IMG/VR virus record: IMGVR_UViG_3300030117_007787
Location: 1-46,220 of that record
DNA: 46,220 bases
Origin: a virus
Strand: one strand, 5' to 3'
The translations under genes were made by a program, and so were the position numbers. Shown here piece after piece: positions 1-13,400 of this stretch (position 1 is the stretch's first letter; each line of letters begins with the position of its first letter). The notes below the pieces were generated by a model. The model saw nothing but the letters and a program-made list of their open reading frames with translations, had not been told where the DNA came from and searched no databases.

Positions 1-23
1 GGGCCGGGAGGGATAGAGCCCAT
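1..23 (-). CDS. 5' end of the next minus-strand gene (partial, cut by window edge)
   Basis: Only the first seven codons (MGSIPPG) are inside the window. The ATG at 23..21 shares a base with the TAA stop of the 1127-residue gene (25..23), giving a TAATG stop/start overlap. The same junction is used between several other gene pairs here, which makes a real translationally coupled start likely. Nothing can be said about the product. Confidence 0.5.
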
Positions 24-3000
24 TAGTAGCCACCTCCGCCAGAGCCAACGCCGCCCATACCAGAGGTAACTGTGGTTCTCACAGCACCGCCCGTTGTGCG
101 AGGCGTAGAGGCTGTGGTAGTTGTATTATTTGAGGTCTTTGGTGTTCCATCGCCATTCCTTGTGGGAGTTTTTACACCAACGCCTGCCATTTTTTTAAAT
201 GCGCTTGTTGGAGCTTGTGGTATCTGGGTCACTAAATATTGAATTTCTTCGCTAGTATAGGCGCTCATTGATACTAGGCGCAAAAGTTTGTCATATACAG
301 CTTGTTGCTCAAATTGATTTTGCTGTTGAGTAGCAGTCTGCTCTCCTACTATGAAGAAATACTCATTATAGACCGGCAGGCTGTCGAGAAGGCCATAGTC
401 CCCAATGTTCAGGCTCGTTTGGTTATACTTTCTGATTCTGCAGAAGATTGTTCCATTAAGCGAGGAGAGGTTTTGAAACGTAAGTTTTTTCCACATTTCA
501 GACTTTATAGAGCCTCCGTTAAACCCAGAAAGGTATTCTACTCTTCTTAACATGCCAAAGTTATACATAAAAGCGTCGACCTCAGTATCGTCATCACTAG
601 ACGCTATCGCTGCCGCATCAGAGTAAAGTCTAGCTTTTCTTAAGGTTAACAGTTTCTGCTGGTGTGGTAGCTCATTTGTTAAAAAGTTATTTATCCTTGC
701 TTGAGTAACAGCTATATCATCCCTCTGATTGGAGGGTATAATATTTTTTGAAATAAAGTTATTTTCTTTACTAAGGTCAAAAGAGACAGGGTTTTGTGTT
801 CTATTTCTTTCTGTAACTGTGGAATCAGAATTTACATTTAGAATCTGCAGTACCCTACTGACAAGAGATGTTGCATTTTCTGGCTCAACGTCCTCGACCC
901 TAACAGATATTGATTCTTCTACCGGGGCTCCACTCGTGAATTTGTTACTAGCGCCAACGTAGCCATCAGAGGAAATGGTGGAACTTGCTTGACCGGATTG
1001 TCCATTATTGTTCTCTATGATTAACCCCAACACTTGTGAGGTCTGCTGTTGCAAGTTTTTAATCTTTGCTACTCTATCTTCGTCTGAGCCTTTGCCCACG
1101 TCGTTTAACAAGTTGAGAATTTGTTTAGAAGCTCCAATAAAACGAGACCCGCCAGCATTATTAAATAGGATATTTTGCAAGATTGCAGTTATGGAAACAT
1201 AATCAAGAGAATCTATATTTTGTGGTAGCAAATTAACTCTTTCTCCATTAAGTTCAACAAAAGAAGGGGCCATATCAGATCCTTTGGTCTTATCACTAAA
1301 TAAGCTAGTTACGTTTTCTGGTGTTAGAAAGTTAAACCTCGTTTGAATTTCAGGAACGGTGTATTTTATCCCGTCGACCCTGTTGTACTCTGTGTCTAAT
1401 CTGGAAATGAAGCCATTCCTAGTTATACTTGCTATACCAGAGGTGCCTTGTATTCCTAAATAATCAATACCTGAATTTTTTATTACGTTTGAGTCAAAAA
1501 CATCTTGAAACCCCTGGGAAACTTCAAAGATTGGGTAACTACCCCCAGTAGAAATCGAACTCTTTTCCCTAGTGTGTCTAGCAGATTCTTTTGATAATAT
1601 TTTTTTGAGTTTACTTTCAAGAGAGTTCATGATGTTTAAGAACTCTGTTATGGTGTCCGGTGTTGCAACAACGGGATTAACCAATGAATATAGAGCGGAT
1701 GTTAAAGATAATTTATCTTTTTCACTTATGTCTGTTAGCAAGTCGAGTGTTTCTATGTATTTCATAATTGCAACAAACCACCCTTGTCCCAATGTTGTAT
1801 TCAGTTCAGAGGATATGAATGCATCTGTAAACTTATTTGTTCTTTGATCATAATTTTTTGAAAAAGAAGCTCTAGAAAGGTATTCCTCAACATCTCGTAT
1901 CGAAAGTAGGTATTGGTTTAGCCTATTTTGAAGAAGTTCGCTTGTGCCATCTCTGATTTGCAATGATACCGAATATTGGTACATGCCATCACTAACACTG
2001 GATATTGAAAGGTCCTGGCCCGTGAACATCCTAAATCCAGTTAAATTGCCCAAAGAAACTTCTCTTATTGTAGCTGAAGGGCTGAAATCTGGTGGTATTT
2101 CATCGTCTGCATAAACTTGCCTTGAATTAAGATGCGACTGAGCCCCATTAAAAGAGTATTTTGTGTTACTTTTTAATATTCCAGATGTGTCGTATGTGGA
2201 AATGATTGTTTGCTCGTCCTGTTCTGTTCTGAGATTTGTTATAAAGTCTGTTACAAGGTCTGCTTCGCTTTCTAAGCGATTTGCTGCTCTTCTAACGTGA
2301 ATACGCTCTCTTTTGATTGTCAAATCAATTATGGGCGAAGAGGCTATCAGGGATCTGACTAGATCTGGCGTTGAATTTAAAAATAGTCCTCCAAATTTTG
2401 AATTATTTATCATAAAGTTTAAATGATCAAAATTAAATCCAAATATGGCATTGCCAAATTTATCTCTTGTTAGATACAAGTTTGAAAAATAGTTAATTCT
2501 TTCATCACTTAAATCATTTGAAATATTGATTTGAACATCTGTAAGCCTATTGACATCCGGCATGTATGACACTTTTACATTATCAACTGTCTGTCTTACA
2601 AGGGATTTGTGCGGCTCGTCGGTATGAAAAGCTCCCTGCATCCATCCTCGCTCTGGGTGGTCATGAGCAGAGCCGGCCCACACTGCGCCATCATCTGCAT
2701 TTACGAACCTAAATGCCCTCTCTACAAGTTCTGAATTTTCTATAACCTTCTCAATAATTATTGGGCTGTGGGGGATAAGGGGACTCGCTATTGAGGCTTC
2801 ACCCACTTGGCACACCACAAAATAATTTAAGTGTGTGGGTTGCATAGGAATATCAAATTCTACTCTCTCAACCAAGTTTAAAATTTTGTTTGATGTTAAA
2901 GAGTTTATTTTTTCAGTAACCTTGCTTTTTTGGTTTTGTTGCGAAGCTAGGGAGACCTGCTTTATTTGATAATCAATAAACTTATTGTATCCTTGAAAAA

Positions 3001-3406
3001 TTCCTGTGTCGTTTTCATCAAAAAACTTGGCCCCTTCTTCTGCGGTAAGCCTGGTTGATAGTTCCTTGTTTGTAGATTGGACAATTTTTACTAAAAGTGT
3101 TTTTCTTACGTCCTCATTGTCAATCCAATTTAGGCCCTTTTCTGTTCCACTGCTTACTGCAGCGATAGCAAGGTCAAGTAGCACACGCAGACCATTTACA
3201 CTATCATTATCTTGTATCTTTATGGGCGGTGGTTCATAGCCAATTGTCCCATCTATTGCATTTTTGGTCTTTGAAGGTTTTCTAGAATTGTCGGTGGTGT
3301 TGTTTGTCTTGACCTGTGGCACTGAAGCTTCAAGAATTTTTATTGTGCGAACGTATACGCTAGGTGCCGCCGAGCATTGAAGCGCTTGTTCATCTATCTT
3401 TAACAT
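23..3406 (-). CDS. Large uncharacterised virion-type protein (1127 aa)
   Basis: I do not recognise a named family. The protein is long, mostly polar and free of obvious membrane segments. Residues about 1085-1127 form a low-complexity Thr/Asn then Gly tail (ending GGVGSGGGGY), like the flexible ends of phage structural proteins. A His-rich stretch (HDHPERGWMQGAFH) lies near residue 250. The ATG directly follows the TAA of the upstream 342-residue gene, and an AGGAG ribosome-binding site sits in the last codons of that gene about 6 bases before the start, so the two are probably coupled. Its place at the end of the baseplate/giant-protein run suggests a structural or assembly role (inference). 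A tail, neck or fibre-attachment part are all possible. Confidence 0.75.
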   Translation of the reverse strand: MLKIDEQALQCSAAPSVYVRTIKILEASVPQVKTNNTTDNSRKPSKTKNAIDGTIGYEPPPIKIQDNDSVNGLRVLLDLAIAAVSSGTEKGLNWIDNEDVRKTLLVKIVQSTNKELSTRLTAEEGAKFFDENDTGIFQGYNKFIDYQIKQVSLASQQNQKSKVTEKINSLTSNKILNLVERVEFDIPMQPTHLNYFVVCQVGEASIASPLIPHSPIIIEKVIENSELVERAFRFVNADDGAVWAGSAHDHPERGWMQGAFHTDEPHKSLVRQTVDNVKVSYMPDVNRLTDVQINISNDLSDERINYFSNLYLTRDKFGNAIFGFNFDHLNFMINNSKFGGLFLNSTPDLVRSLIASSPIIDLTIKRERIHVRRAANRLESEADLVTDFITNLRTEQDEQTIISTYDTSGILKSNTKYSFNGAQSHLNSRQVYADDEIPPDFSPSATIREVSLGNLTGFRMFTGQDLSISSVSDGMYQYSVSLQIRDGTSELLQNRLNQYLLSIRDVEEYLSRASFSKNYDQRTNKFTDAFISSELNTTLGQGWFVAIMKYIETLDLLTDISEKDKLSLTSALYSLVNPVVATPDTITEFLNIMNSLESKLKKILSKESARHTREKSSISTGGSYPIFEVSQGFQDVFDSNVIKNSGIDYLGIQGTSGIASITRNGFISRLDTEYNRVDGIKYTVPEIQTRFNFLTPENVTSLFSDKTKGSDMAPSFVELNGERVNLLPQNIDSLDYVSITAILQNILFNNAGGSRFIGASKQILNLLNDVGKGSDEDRVAKIKNLQQQTSQVLGLIIENNNGQSGQASSTISSDGYVGASNKFTSGAPVEESISVRVEDVEPENATSLVSRVLQILNVNSDSTVTERNRTQNPVSFDLSKENNFISKNIIPSNQRDDIAVTQARINNFLTNELPHQQKLLTLRKARLYSDAAAIASSDDDTEVDAFMYNFGMLRRVEYLSGFNGGSIKSEMWKKLTFQNLSSLNGTIFCRIRKYNQTSLNIGDYGLLDSLPVYNEYFFIVGEQTATQQQNQFEQQAVYDKLLRLVSMSAYTSEEIQYLVTQIPQAPTSAFKKMAGVGVKTPTRNGDGTPKTSNNTTTTASTPRTTGGAVRTTVTSGMGGVGSGGGGY

Positions 3407-4435
3407 TTAACACTCCTCTCCGCCAGTTGCTTTTGTATCATAAATATCAAATCTTCCAACTGCTAATATATCTGGGCAATCATAGGGTATATCATCAACC
3501 TCCACACCGCGCGTCTTTAGGCTCCTTATTAGTTCGCATATTTGCTCTTCTGGTATTTCTAGGTCTGTATCAATGTTGAAATAATATGGGACCATATCAG
3601 GTGTTGGAGGACTCTCATCTCTTAACATAGTTGCAATTTGCTCTTGGTCTAATAAAATATTGTCAACAATAGTTGGAATTTTTTCTGGGAAGGTTTTTGG
3701 TGTTAAAGTGTCTTTAAACACTGGGTCCGATGACACCTCAAAAACCTCTATGTCATACTGGGTATCAGACGAGGCGTTTTTCTCGTCAACACTAAAGATC
3801 AACTCAGGTATCCCATCCGATAGGAATAGGTATGTACCATCATTATACGTTTGGCTAATTACTTGCCCAGCCCTACTTTCAGGAGGTACGTCCTTAGAAT
3901 ACCCTACTTCAACTTTATATGTAAAATCAAAATCCAATTGAGGTATCCTTCTTACCTCGGAGTTTTCACCAGCCGGTGCTGAACTGGTTATATAATTAAT
4001 CGCCCCTGAGAGTTCTCCTTTTAGTACCCTGATGTCCCAGGAAGGTGCGTTTTCACTGCCCAATTCCATAGACCCCAGTGGCTCAATTAAAGAAAAATCT
4101 CCATCGACAGAGGGCGGGAAAAGTGTTTGCTCGTTTTCTCTATAGCTTGGATCAACGAGTGCCGCCAATCTGTTTAGGGCTACCAAAGTGGTAACGCTTG
4201 TCTCCACTCCATGAAACAAATATTGTGTTTTGAGCGCAGGAGTATTTGTTTGAATCCTATCCTCTATATCGTTTTGTTCCTCGCCAACACTTGCTGCGCC
4301 AGCTGCATCATATAGAATGTCATCATCGTAGAAGGCATAAAAAACTGGAGTGAAGTTTCCCTCGGCCAAAAGAATCTCACCAAGGGGGGTTAATTCAAGA
4401 TCTATAACTTCCTCTTTTTTGTTAAAAAAAGCCAT
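3407..4435 (-). CDS. Conserved large-phage structural-type protein (342 aa)
   Basis: The N-terminus reads FFNKKEEVIDLELTPLGE and continues to a YAFYDDDILYD motif near residues 33-43. This opening resembles uncharacterised proteins I associate with tail/baseplate regions of large myoviruses; I know no experimentally assigned function. The rest is acidic and soluble with no membrane helix, and the C-terminus (GGEEC) ends in a cysteine. The gene lies six bases after the giant 3246-residue gene and abuts the 1127-residue gene (TAA then ATG). The constant linkage suggests the three products act in the same substructure (inference). A virion role is likely but not shown by a catalytic or binding motif. 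Confidence 0.75.
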   Translation of the reverse strand: MAFFNKKEEVIDLELTPLGEILLAEGNFTPVFYAFYDDDILYDAAGAASVGEEQNDIEDRIQTNTPALKTQYLFHGVETSVTTLVALNRLAALVDPSYRENEQTLFPPSVDGDFSLIEPLGSMELGSENAPSWDIRVLKGELSGAINYITSSAPAGENSEVRRIPQLDFDFTYKVEVGYSKDVPPESRAGQVISQTYNDGTYLFLSDGIPELIFSVDEKNASSDTQYDIEVFEVSSDPVFKDTLTPKTFPEKIPTIVDNILLDQEQIATMLRDESPPTPDMVPYYFNIDTDLEIPEEQICELIRSLKTRGVEVDDIPYDCPDILAVGRFDIYDTKATGGEEC

Positions 4436-4441
4436 TTTTAA

Positions 4442-7400
4442 CTACTCTTCCTCGCCTTGTATATCACCCGTAAATTCTACTTCTGCATCTAGCTTAACTA
4501 GTTCAACAAGAGAAAAGAAATCGTATGGCCAGTTATAGCTATATCGGGGTATGCTAGTTTTTGAAGAATTAGTTCTTCCAACTTGAGTTATGTCACTACT
4601 ATCAAATATTCCACCATCGCTAGGATTGTCTTTTATTACCTTATCAAAGTAGTTCTTCTGTGCCTTGCGCTTGATCTTAAAGACCATCCATCTAAGCTTG
4701 CTAGGCAAATTGTCTTTGTTCAAAAGCTCCCCTACTAATAATGGATGTGATATTTCAACCTCTTTTATAATCTTAGAACTGTGGGGACCTTTTCCAGATT
4801 TGAATTCAATTGATTCAGAATCAAAGGATTGGCCAATCTTGGGCGGCAACCCTTGCCAAATATCAACCAAATCATCTCGATCTAGCATGTGCTCAAATTC
4901 AAAAATATACATAGCAAATGGAGTAATCACATCTGGGTACTCTATGAAATCAAATTTAGGTGGCAATACATATTTTTGCATTGAGTTCACCATGTGTTTA
5001 ATGCTGTCAGAAACTTCCGGACTATCTAGCAATGCAGCATCTATGTCAGCCTTTGGTAGCTCAAAGAAACTTTTTTGACCCTCTGCCTCGATATACGGAA
5101 CAGCCACAACAGCTTCGCTTATAAGTTTTGACTGGGCCACTTCTCCTAGTCTTTGCTCCTCGGTCTTAAAACCAAGAAGGTCTATTAGAGAACCAGTTAC
5201 AGCTGGGTTTCCACCTAGCGCATTTTTAATATAATTATCCGGGACATCTGTTATTGATAAGAACACGCCTATATCCGGGGAGGCTGGCGGCTGGCCATAC
5301 TGATGCCACATGCCCCTAGCTACACTAGAGCTAGCCTGCGCAGGAATAGTGGGGGAGGCATCTGCAAAATTAAGCATTGGTGTTTCAAATTTAGTTTGTA
5401 TTGCCAACACAGTTTCTCCGCCGTCCTCTGCTATTGTTGGCCTTCCTGTGTCAGCATCATAAGTTATTTTCTTGGTTGTTGCTTTTGACAATATGTTTAG
5501 GGCTGCGTCTAGCTGCATGCTGTTTGTTTCAATATTAGCAGAATGAAGCATAGTGTTTTGCGATTGTCCGTCACTAAGTGCCCAATCATTTCCAATTCTA
5601 ATATATGATATTGCTAAGTTACTTGGGTCAGTGATATCATCAGCAGTAATAGTGCCTGCCTTACTAGAGGTCCAGAAAATGTCAGCCCAGCTCTCGCCAT
5701 AATAATATGGTGGAGTGAAGCATGGATTAAACCCACCAGCAGAAGCAAATATTAAAGAACCCGTTGTGCCACCGCCCACGGGAGGCCCGAAAGCAGTGGG
5801 TCGACTATACATGGTAAACGATTCTTGAGCAGGATCGCCTGACTTTTGTCTCCATAGATCGTAAGGAGTTAGCGGATTAAAGTATCCCAATGAACCTGTT
5901 CTTGTAATTGGAACGTTGTAAGTCTTACGCATCTTAATTCTAGCGCCATACACTTTTCTATCTTCTGCAGCTTCCCATTGATCTTCCGGTTTTGAAGTTA
6001 TTGTAGTTAAGGTTGATTCTGGTAAAAAGAATTCAATACTTTCCGCTAAGAAATTACTAGCCATTAGTTTATATAAGTTGCCACCTTGTCCACCCCAAGA
6101 AGCAGTTACGTCCAATGATGCACTTGGGTGCGTCTCCATATCAACAAAATCAACATCTGCTATGTATGATTCTGGTTCAAGCAAAGCTTCAAAAGGCACT
6201 CTATGTCCAAACTGGGCGATCCCATTTGAACCGGATATATAAAGATTAGGAACCATGTCTCCTGATTTTGGCGTTCCGGACATGCCGCTGGTAGTAAGAA
6301 ATTCTCCACTGTGTTTTTGGAAGCTAGAAGTCATTACGGGATAATCTACCGCTATCCCACTCTTTATAGTGTTGTACATTACGCCGGGAGCGAACATTGG
6401 AGCCATAAACGTTCTAAATGCAGCCTCTTTACTTATGCCAGTTCCCCTCTCAAGAACAACGTAGTTTCCGTATGAAGCCGAGAACATTTGAGCCATTTCA
6501 ACTGTTCTCTCCACAGGGTAAAACCCATCATATGGGAGAAACTTTAGCAATCCTCCACATGTTAATTTCAACGAAGAAGGCTGTCCAACCTCTTTAATAT
6601 CATCGCGAACGAGTCCAAAGTATCTTAAAAAGTCTGAATTTGTGTACGTTCTGAAGAAATCCGTTTTTGAGCTGTCATCCTTGTTGGATTCTCCGCCTTC
6701 AATTTTAAATAAATCAAGTCTATCGGCTAAGAAATCGCTATTGTTAGCCTTGTAATACATCTCTATGTGATCACTGATTCTAAACTCTGGGACTATGGAA
6801 TATTCTTTCCCTTTTAGCCTCATTTCGTTTACGTAGTCATCATAACTGTTGTACCAAGGGTTCTTTCCTGCTTGATCACCGCAATCCCACTTGGCTTGGC
6901 CTCCAAACCGATCGTTCTCGGGGTCTTGCCTCCAGAACCTTTTGAATGAAGCGTGTGTTCGACTACCACCATTAGCGGTGGGGCTAACTTCAGGTATATC
7001 AAGTCCCTCGGGGCCAACGGCAGCCAATTGATTTTCTAACGTGTGAATTCTTGCATATTGAGGCCCTGGCTTGATGTTTGATAAGGTTCCCATGTGCATT
7101 TGATTGTATCTGTTCATAAGAACCCCAGGGCCACCCGTAGAGCCGACCCTGGTACGAGGGCTCATAGTCTCAAAATCTGAGTCTGCATCTAGAGACCACA
7201 TACTCTGTAGAGCTATTGTATTGCCAAAACTATGGACATTTGTTTGTTCTCTATCAGACCTTAAATCTCTCCAGAAAGAGTTTTCATAGAATTGCCTAAC
7301 TCTTATGCTACTAGAGAACGAATTTATCGATGATGGGTAGATTTTTTCTTTGTACAACAAAGAATTAAATCTTTCTACAGGACTGTCTGGATTGTTTACT

Positions 7401-10400
7401 TGATCTCTCGCATATAGGTCCTTAATCCTATCGTAGGCTGGCACACTTGATTGATTTATTTGTTCAGCCAATAGGTTGTTTAATTCTTCATTACTAAAGT
7501 AAGTTAGAGCGTTTCCGTAGCTTGTTTTTATCGTAGCCTTTCTTGTTATTTGCCTATTGTCAGTTGTCGTGCCTCTAATTGAAAGATTTTGTGTTATGGG
7601 GTTGTACTTGTTTTCGAATGGAGACTCAATAAAGTTGGACGACATACCCCTTAGCGGTTGTGGCGTTAGCCTATCATTCTTTAGGGGATAGTCTAAATTA
7701 TCTACTTTTCTAAAGTAAGATATTATATTCGCCTCGCGCATCTTTCTAGCAACTTGTTTTTGACCCACCCTTGTTTGCTTCCAGGTGTTAAATCCGTATG
7801 GTCCATCTCTATGTAAAATAAGCGCATTCAAAGTCGATGCTGTAAGAAAGCCGCGACAACCAGGGCCTCCGGTAGATTGACGGCATGCATCAAAAGTGAG
7901 GTTTCTGTAAGGATCGGCAGTATATTTTCTGCGGGCGAATTCGGCGCTACCGCTAGCAATACGCTCATCTAAGTTGATCCCCTCAGCAATTACTGTATTT
8001 AATCCTGCAAAATCTACGTGTATATTTGGCAAAGCAGATGGATTGCCAAACGGTATTTGGCTAACATCACTCTCAGACACAAAGCTTATGGCCTGGTGGA
8101 ATCCCTTATGCGAACTTGAAAGTTCGCTGTCTCCATATACGTGTCCATAGAAGTTTCTTGGGACGAGCCCTCGTGGTAATCCACCTCTCCCCCGGCCTTC
8201 GTCAGCAGACGCCGTTATCCATGTATACTGGTAATCGCTTCTTGGGATGGGGTGCGTGATGAATGCATTGTCATACACAGCACCTGTAACATAATTGTTA
8301 TCCACGTATGTTGTAGCTGCGTTAAATTGTATTCTGTTTCTTGGGTTCCTATTAACCTTGTGCCAAGATGCATCAGTTCGATAAGTCGCGGAAGGAGTGT
8401 TTGAGCCAAGTGGTCCACCGAATTGCTCAGCGTGCTGCGACAACAACGTTCTTAGACCAGCCCTTCTGCCCAAATTATTTGCGCGCATTGTTTCAATTTC
8501 GCCACTACCAGAGCCACGCACCGATAGATTTCTAAATGGAAGTGCGTTGTAAACAGATTTTTCTTCTGCCGCTATATCTAAGAAGCCATCCGAATTTATC
8601 TCTGGGCCTCCTGGGGCTGAGAATCTTTCAGCAAATACAAACTTGTTGCTGTTACGGTTTCTAACTGTATAGTTTGTTGAGCCTGAGAATCTATTACTTA
8701 GTTCTCCTATGCTATCCTGCCTTCTTCCGAAGTAGTTGCCTGCAGAAGTGTATTGAGGATTGATTCCGAGCAAGCTATTGACATTTGTTGTCTCTGGGAG
8801 GTATCCGGTCGTTGTCGATGTTGCTGTGCCGCCGCCAGCAATTAATAAATCTGCTGCTGTAAGGTCTACTAGTTCCATGCCATTATCTGGTAGGTTTGCC
8901 ACACTCGCTGCATTATTTGAAGATACTTGATCCTTTATTAGAACTTCCGTATCAGTTGTATCATCTCCAAATCTCCACCATGATACAAGATTGGATACAG
9001 CTGAGTGTTCGGAGAGGTTTTGTGGTCCAGGTAAGTCCCCCATAGTCCCTCGTTCATATATCTCAGACACCTCCGACGTGGATAATTTTTTATTCCAATA
9101 ACTCGCCTCAGCGATCGACCCAGAGTAAAAAGAAGTGTTGTTTACTACTTGGCCGCTAGAATTGTTCCTACGACAGACTAAAGTTGAATCGGAGGAGGGA
9201 GTCTCAAAAGTTCCAAGCGGAGTAGTTGTAAATTCTCCTGATGCCTCTGAGCCATTGATATATAAGTTTGCATCTCCATCTCCATCATTATATGTAAGTG
9301 CAACATGGTGCCACCCATCGGTGCTCCAAATAACATTGTCAGATGTCCAAACACCGTCTCTTGAAGTGTATCCAGCTCTAAATACAACCTTGTTTGAAGT
9401 GTCTATGTGCAGCGACCGCTCGCCTGAAGCGCCGTCACTACCGATTGAAATAAGGAACCTAGTGGTTGATTGAGCAGAAGCATTTGAACAAGACAGCCAC
9501 ATCGAGAATGAAAACGCAGTTGGGTTATTCAAGCTACTGTTGGTAACAATACGATATCCAGGACACCCCAGCACTCCAATTGTTCCAGAAATACAATGAA
9601 TTTGTTTTTGGTTCAGATAGCTATTCACTGTTGTTGTGGCGCCAACATAATGAGGTGGCAAAGGAGTGCCCTCATTATCAACAAAGTGCCTATTGTTTAT
9701 AGACCTTCCAGACGTCTGAACTATTTCATAGTCTCTAGTGTAGTTACCAAGAACAACCGACGAAGTGTTGTACTGTATGTTTCTAATATTTACTGGCCTT
9801 TTGGCACCAACGTTTCTATACCTTGTTGCCATTTTGAATTCTGTGTGCGGGTATGGCCCAACTGGGTATGGATAATCAGGCCCAACAATGCCTATCATAT
9901 TTGTATCTGTGCCGTATTCAATCCCAAGCAATAACTTGAATGCCTCTGGCCTAGTTTGATAACTATCAATTTGATTTCTAGTTGTTTTACTAGAATCAAA
10001 TCTGTTAATGTCGATGTGTCTTGACTGGTGACCACCAACATGGGCGTCTGTAAACGGTCCCTGCATCGGCCTCTCGTTGTTAACGAACGTATCTTCATGC
10101 AAGTTCGTTAAAATTGTGCCACTCTTGAAACCATCTTTTAGAAGTAGATTGTACCCGCTTTCCACAGAACCGCTGACGAGCCTAAAAGGTGCTGCTATAT
10201 GGCCTTTTATAGTGGAGGTGTAGGTGCTATTATTTACGTTTAAGAGGCCAGTCTCGTCCTCTCTTCTTATCCTACAATTAAAAGAATAAAACTTCTTTCC
10301 ATTTGGATCGGTCACATCGTTTATATTTTGGAAATCAAAGAGTTCTTCATCATCAATCAACACTATATTCAATGGTGTTCCAGACGCCGCTCTGGGGCCA

Positions 10401-13400
10401 TTGGGCAGTGTGGAATTTATTATTATTTCCTTTTCTCGATTTTTCGGGAAGTTCGTTCCGCCATGTATACTTCTATGAAATTTCTTTGTTAAAACAAAGG
10501 GTCTTTTAGCATCACGCTCGTACCCAGTCTTTAGTACCTCTAGTATTGTTTGTCTATCATTGTCAACACCCGTAATACCTGTAGCCAGGGGGGCTTCAAG
10601 GCGCGAAGCCTTCTTCTTCCAATAAGGAGCATGCTCCGATTCTACATATGGTATAGGGGCACTATCTAATCTAAAGTTGGCGCCATCACGAGACCTATAT
10701 GGGCTTTCACTAGTACCACCACCTGACGTACTGCCAGCTGCCAATAGCCCACCTGCTCCGCCAGGCGTTTTTTTCTCTAATGTTGGGAATTTTGTCCAAT
10801 ATTTATTTCTTTCTAATACGTGACTCTCAACCAATGTTCTAATTTCGTCTGAGGAATTCGCAGACGCCGGTATCAATTGTTGCAAAAAGTTAGATAGAGA
10901 GGAGTCAATCCATTTATAAAATTCAACAAATTTATCTAAATCGGGATTATTTTCAATACTTTCAAAATAAAGTGATCTGGCCTTTTCTAAAAGCTTGTAA
11001 TCTTGTCTATACCTATTGACAGGATCACCAATTAAATTGTTGAACTCCACTATCGTCGCAAATGTGTTTAGCATTTCATCTGAAATGACCTGGTACATGC
11101 TCTTTTCTATTGAGAAATAATATCTTATTGGCCTTTGATCTCTAGTAAAGTATTCATCATCACGACTCAGAATATTTATCATCTCGGATGAATGCACTGA
11201 CTCAGGCTGCGTTTGCCTCGCAACATAAATAAAATCTTTATTTATTGCCTTTTTATCGTTCTCCGGAAATGCATATCCCAGGCCTGTGTGTTGTGCTTTT
11301 ACTATGTTGCCAAGCCATCCGTATCTCTTTTGAAGCTCAACGGAGCCAGAAGAGCTATCATCGACCGTAAACATCCCGGCCTCGTTGGACCCAGTTATGT
11401 TGTAGAAGTTCCAATTAAGTGCCAGCGTTTCTATTTGAGGTATATACGAGCCTGTCACCGCCTTTTGTGTTAGGAATGTGTTTCTGTGTGGGAACTTAGT
11501 TCCGTAGTTTTCCGTATCTCTAGCGTGTGCTTTAATAGTCTTGTTATCAACATAGCTGCTCCAATATTTTACATTAGAGAGTTTAATATCACTTAATTGA
11601 AGCACAGATCCGCTAAAGTTTGTTCTGTGTGCACCGGCAAAAATTCTCTTGTCGCTTCTTAATAGTCTCTTTGCGTCTTGGCTACTAATTGCCCCAGTTA
11701 AGAAGAATTCATTTTCTGTGATATCTAGTGTTTGATTTATTCCATAAAACTCTAATCTATAGTTTTCGGTGCTTGAAGATACGCCAGTTATGACATCACC
11801 TAAAGGATATTTGTCGTTTATTACCCTTATAGCAAAATTCCATTTTTTGTTGTCATAGACATCTTTATAAATATCAGATGTTAAAGTCGGTAAGCCCCCG
11901 ATCGACGAAGTTAAGAGAAACTTTGCATCCTCTGAGTTAAAATCAGTTCCAGAGCGTACAGCTAAAAGGCGAATATCTGCATAATCTGTGTCTGGCCATG
12001 TTGTATCAGCCGGCGTGCCGCCCCTGGCTCCGTGCATACCAAAGACAGATGAACTAACTATGGAGTTACCAATGCTTGCAGTAGACTCACAAACATCCGG
12101 AGTTACTGGGAATATTACCTCCCCCTCTAGAGTGAATCCAAGATAATCCTCAACTTGATCTCCAATTGGCTTGAGCGAGCCGCTAGCAGAACCAGAAATA
12201 AAAGAAACACTATTGGTGTTACTTGATGCTGTCATTTGATAAATTGTGGCATCGTTTCTAGTTTCATCGCTAAAGTCAACTAGATTTTTTGCCACAACAG
12301 TCGATCTAAAGTTATCTTTTAACTCATATGTTATTTCATCGCCATATGTATTAAAACGAATTAACTGTTCATCAATCCCATAACAGTGTATTAAGTTCCT
12401 AAAGGCCTTCTCGGTTCCCTTTGCTTTATTGATGTGAACAAGGTTGTTATAAATATTTTGATATATTCTATTCCTTATTTCGTCAAGATCTAGATCAAAA
12501 TTCCTATCTTCATCACGAGATAGTATTTGCTCCATAATGTTTGAATCGATAAACATTTCAGATGCGAACATACCAGTGCTGTTAACAAGATCTGAAGAGA
12601 ACGAAGGCGAGTTATAGCTTGAACTCAAATAAGTCAAATTCTTTAGTCTTGGAACTTCTCTAATTTGATTTTGTAACTTATCAAAGTAACTCGCTACAAT
12701 TTGAACTAGATTTTTTAAGTGTCCACTTGAGTCAGTTTCAATTATCCAAGCAGGCAAGGAATTCAATATAGAAGAATTATTCTGTTGATCGTATGATTTT
12801 CCTTGGTCCTTTAGTATTCCTAGGACACGACTGACGTCTGGGTGGCTTGGGTGTATTATTGGGTCTCTAAATTCTGTGGGAGCAGAAAAAGATGATTCAA
12901 TGGCAGAGCCTGTATTTCTACTGAATGCATTGTATCCTGTCCATGTACCATTTGATATTCTACCAGAATAATCAAGCACGGTGGCATCGATACCAGTGTC
13001 CCCTGTTATGCCTTCATTAAATTTAAAATAAACACCAAGATCAACGTTTGCATCGTCTGTATTTGTGCCACCACGAACTTGAGTAAACCAGTTTCTACCG
13101 ATATCTTCTGAGCTTCTCTCTATTTTCCAATATCTAAACTCATCTAACGAGGCCGACATCTTCCCCCAGCCCTTAACCGGGGCATTGTTTGATCCTGGCG
13201 GGGTGTATGCAAGTGCTCCTAGATTACCTCGAAGGGGGCCTCTAATTTCTTGTAAAGTGCCCACATTAGAAAAGAATTTTGAATCATTAAGTTCGCCATT
13301 TATATAAAGTTTTCCATTGAATCCAGAATCTGAAGAGGAAGCTAAAGTTATGGCATAGTGGTTCCATAAATTGTTGGCCACGGATGCTGTTGTGACTGTA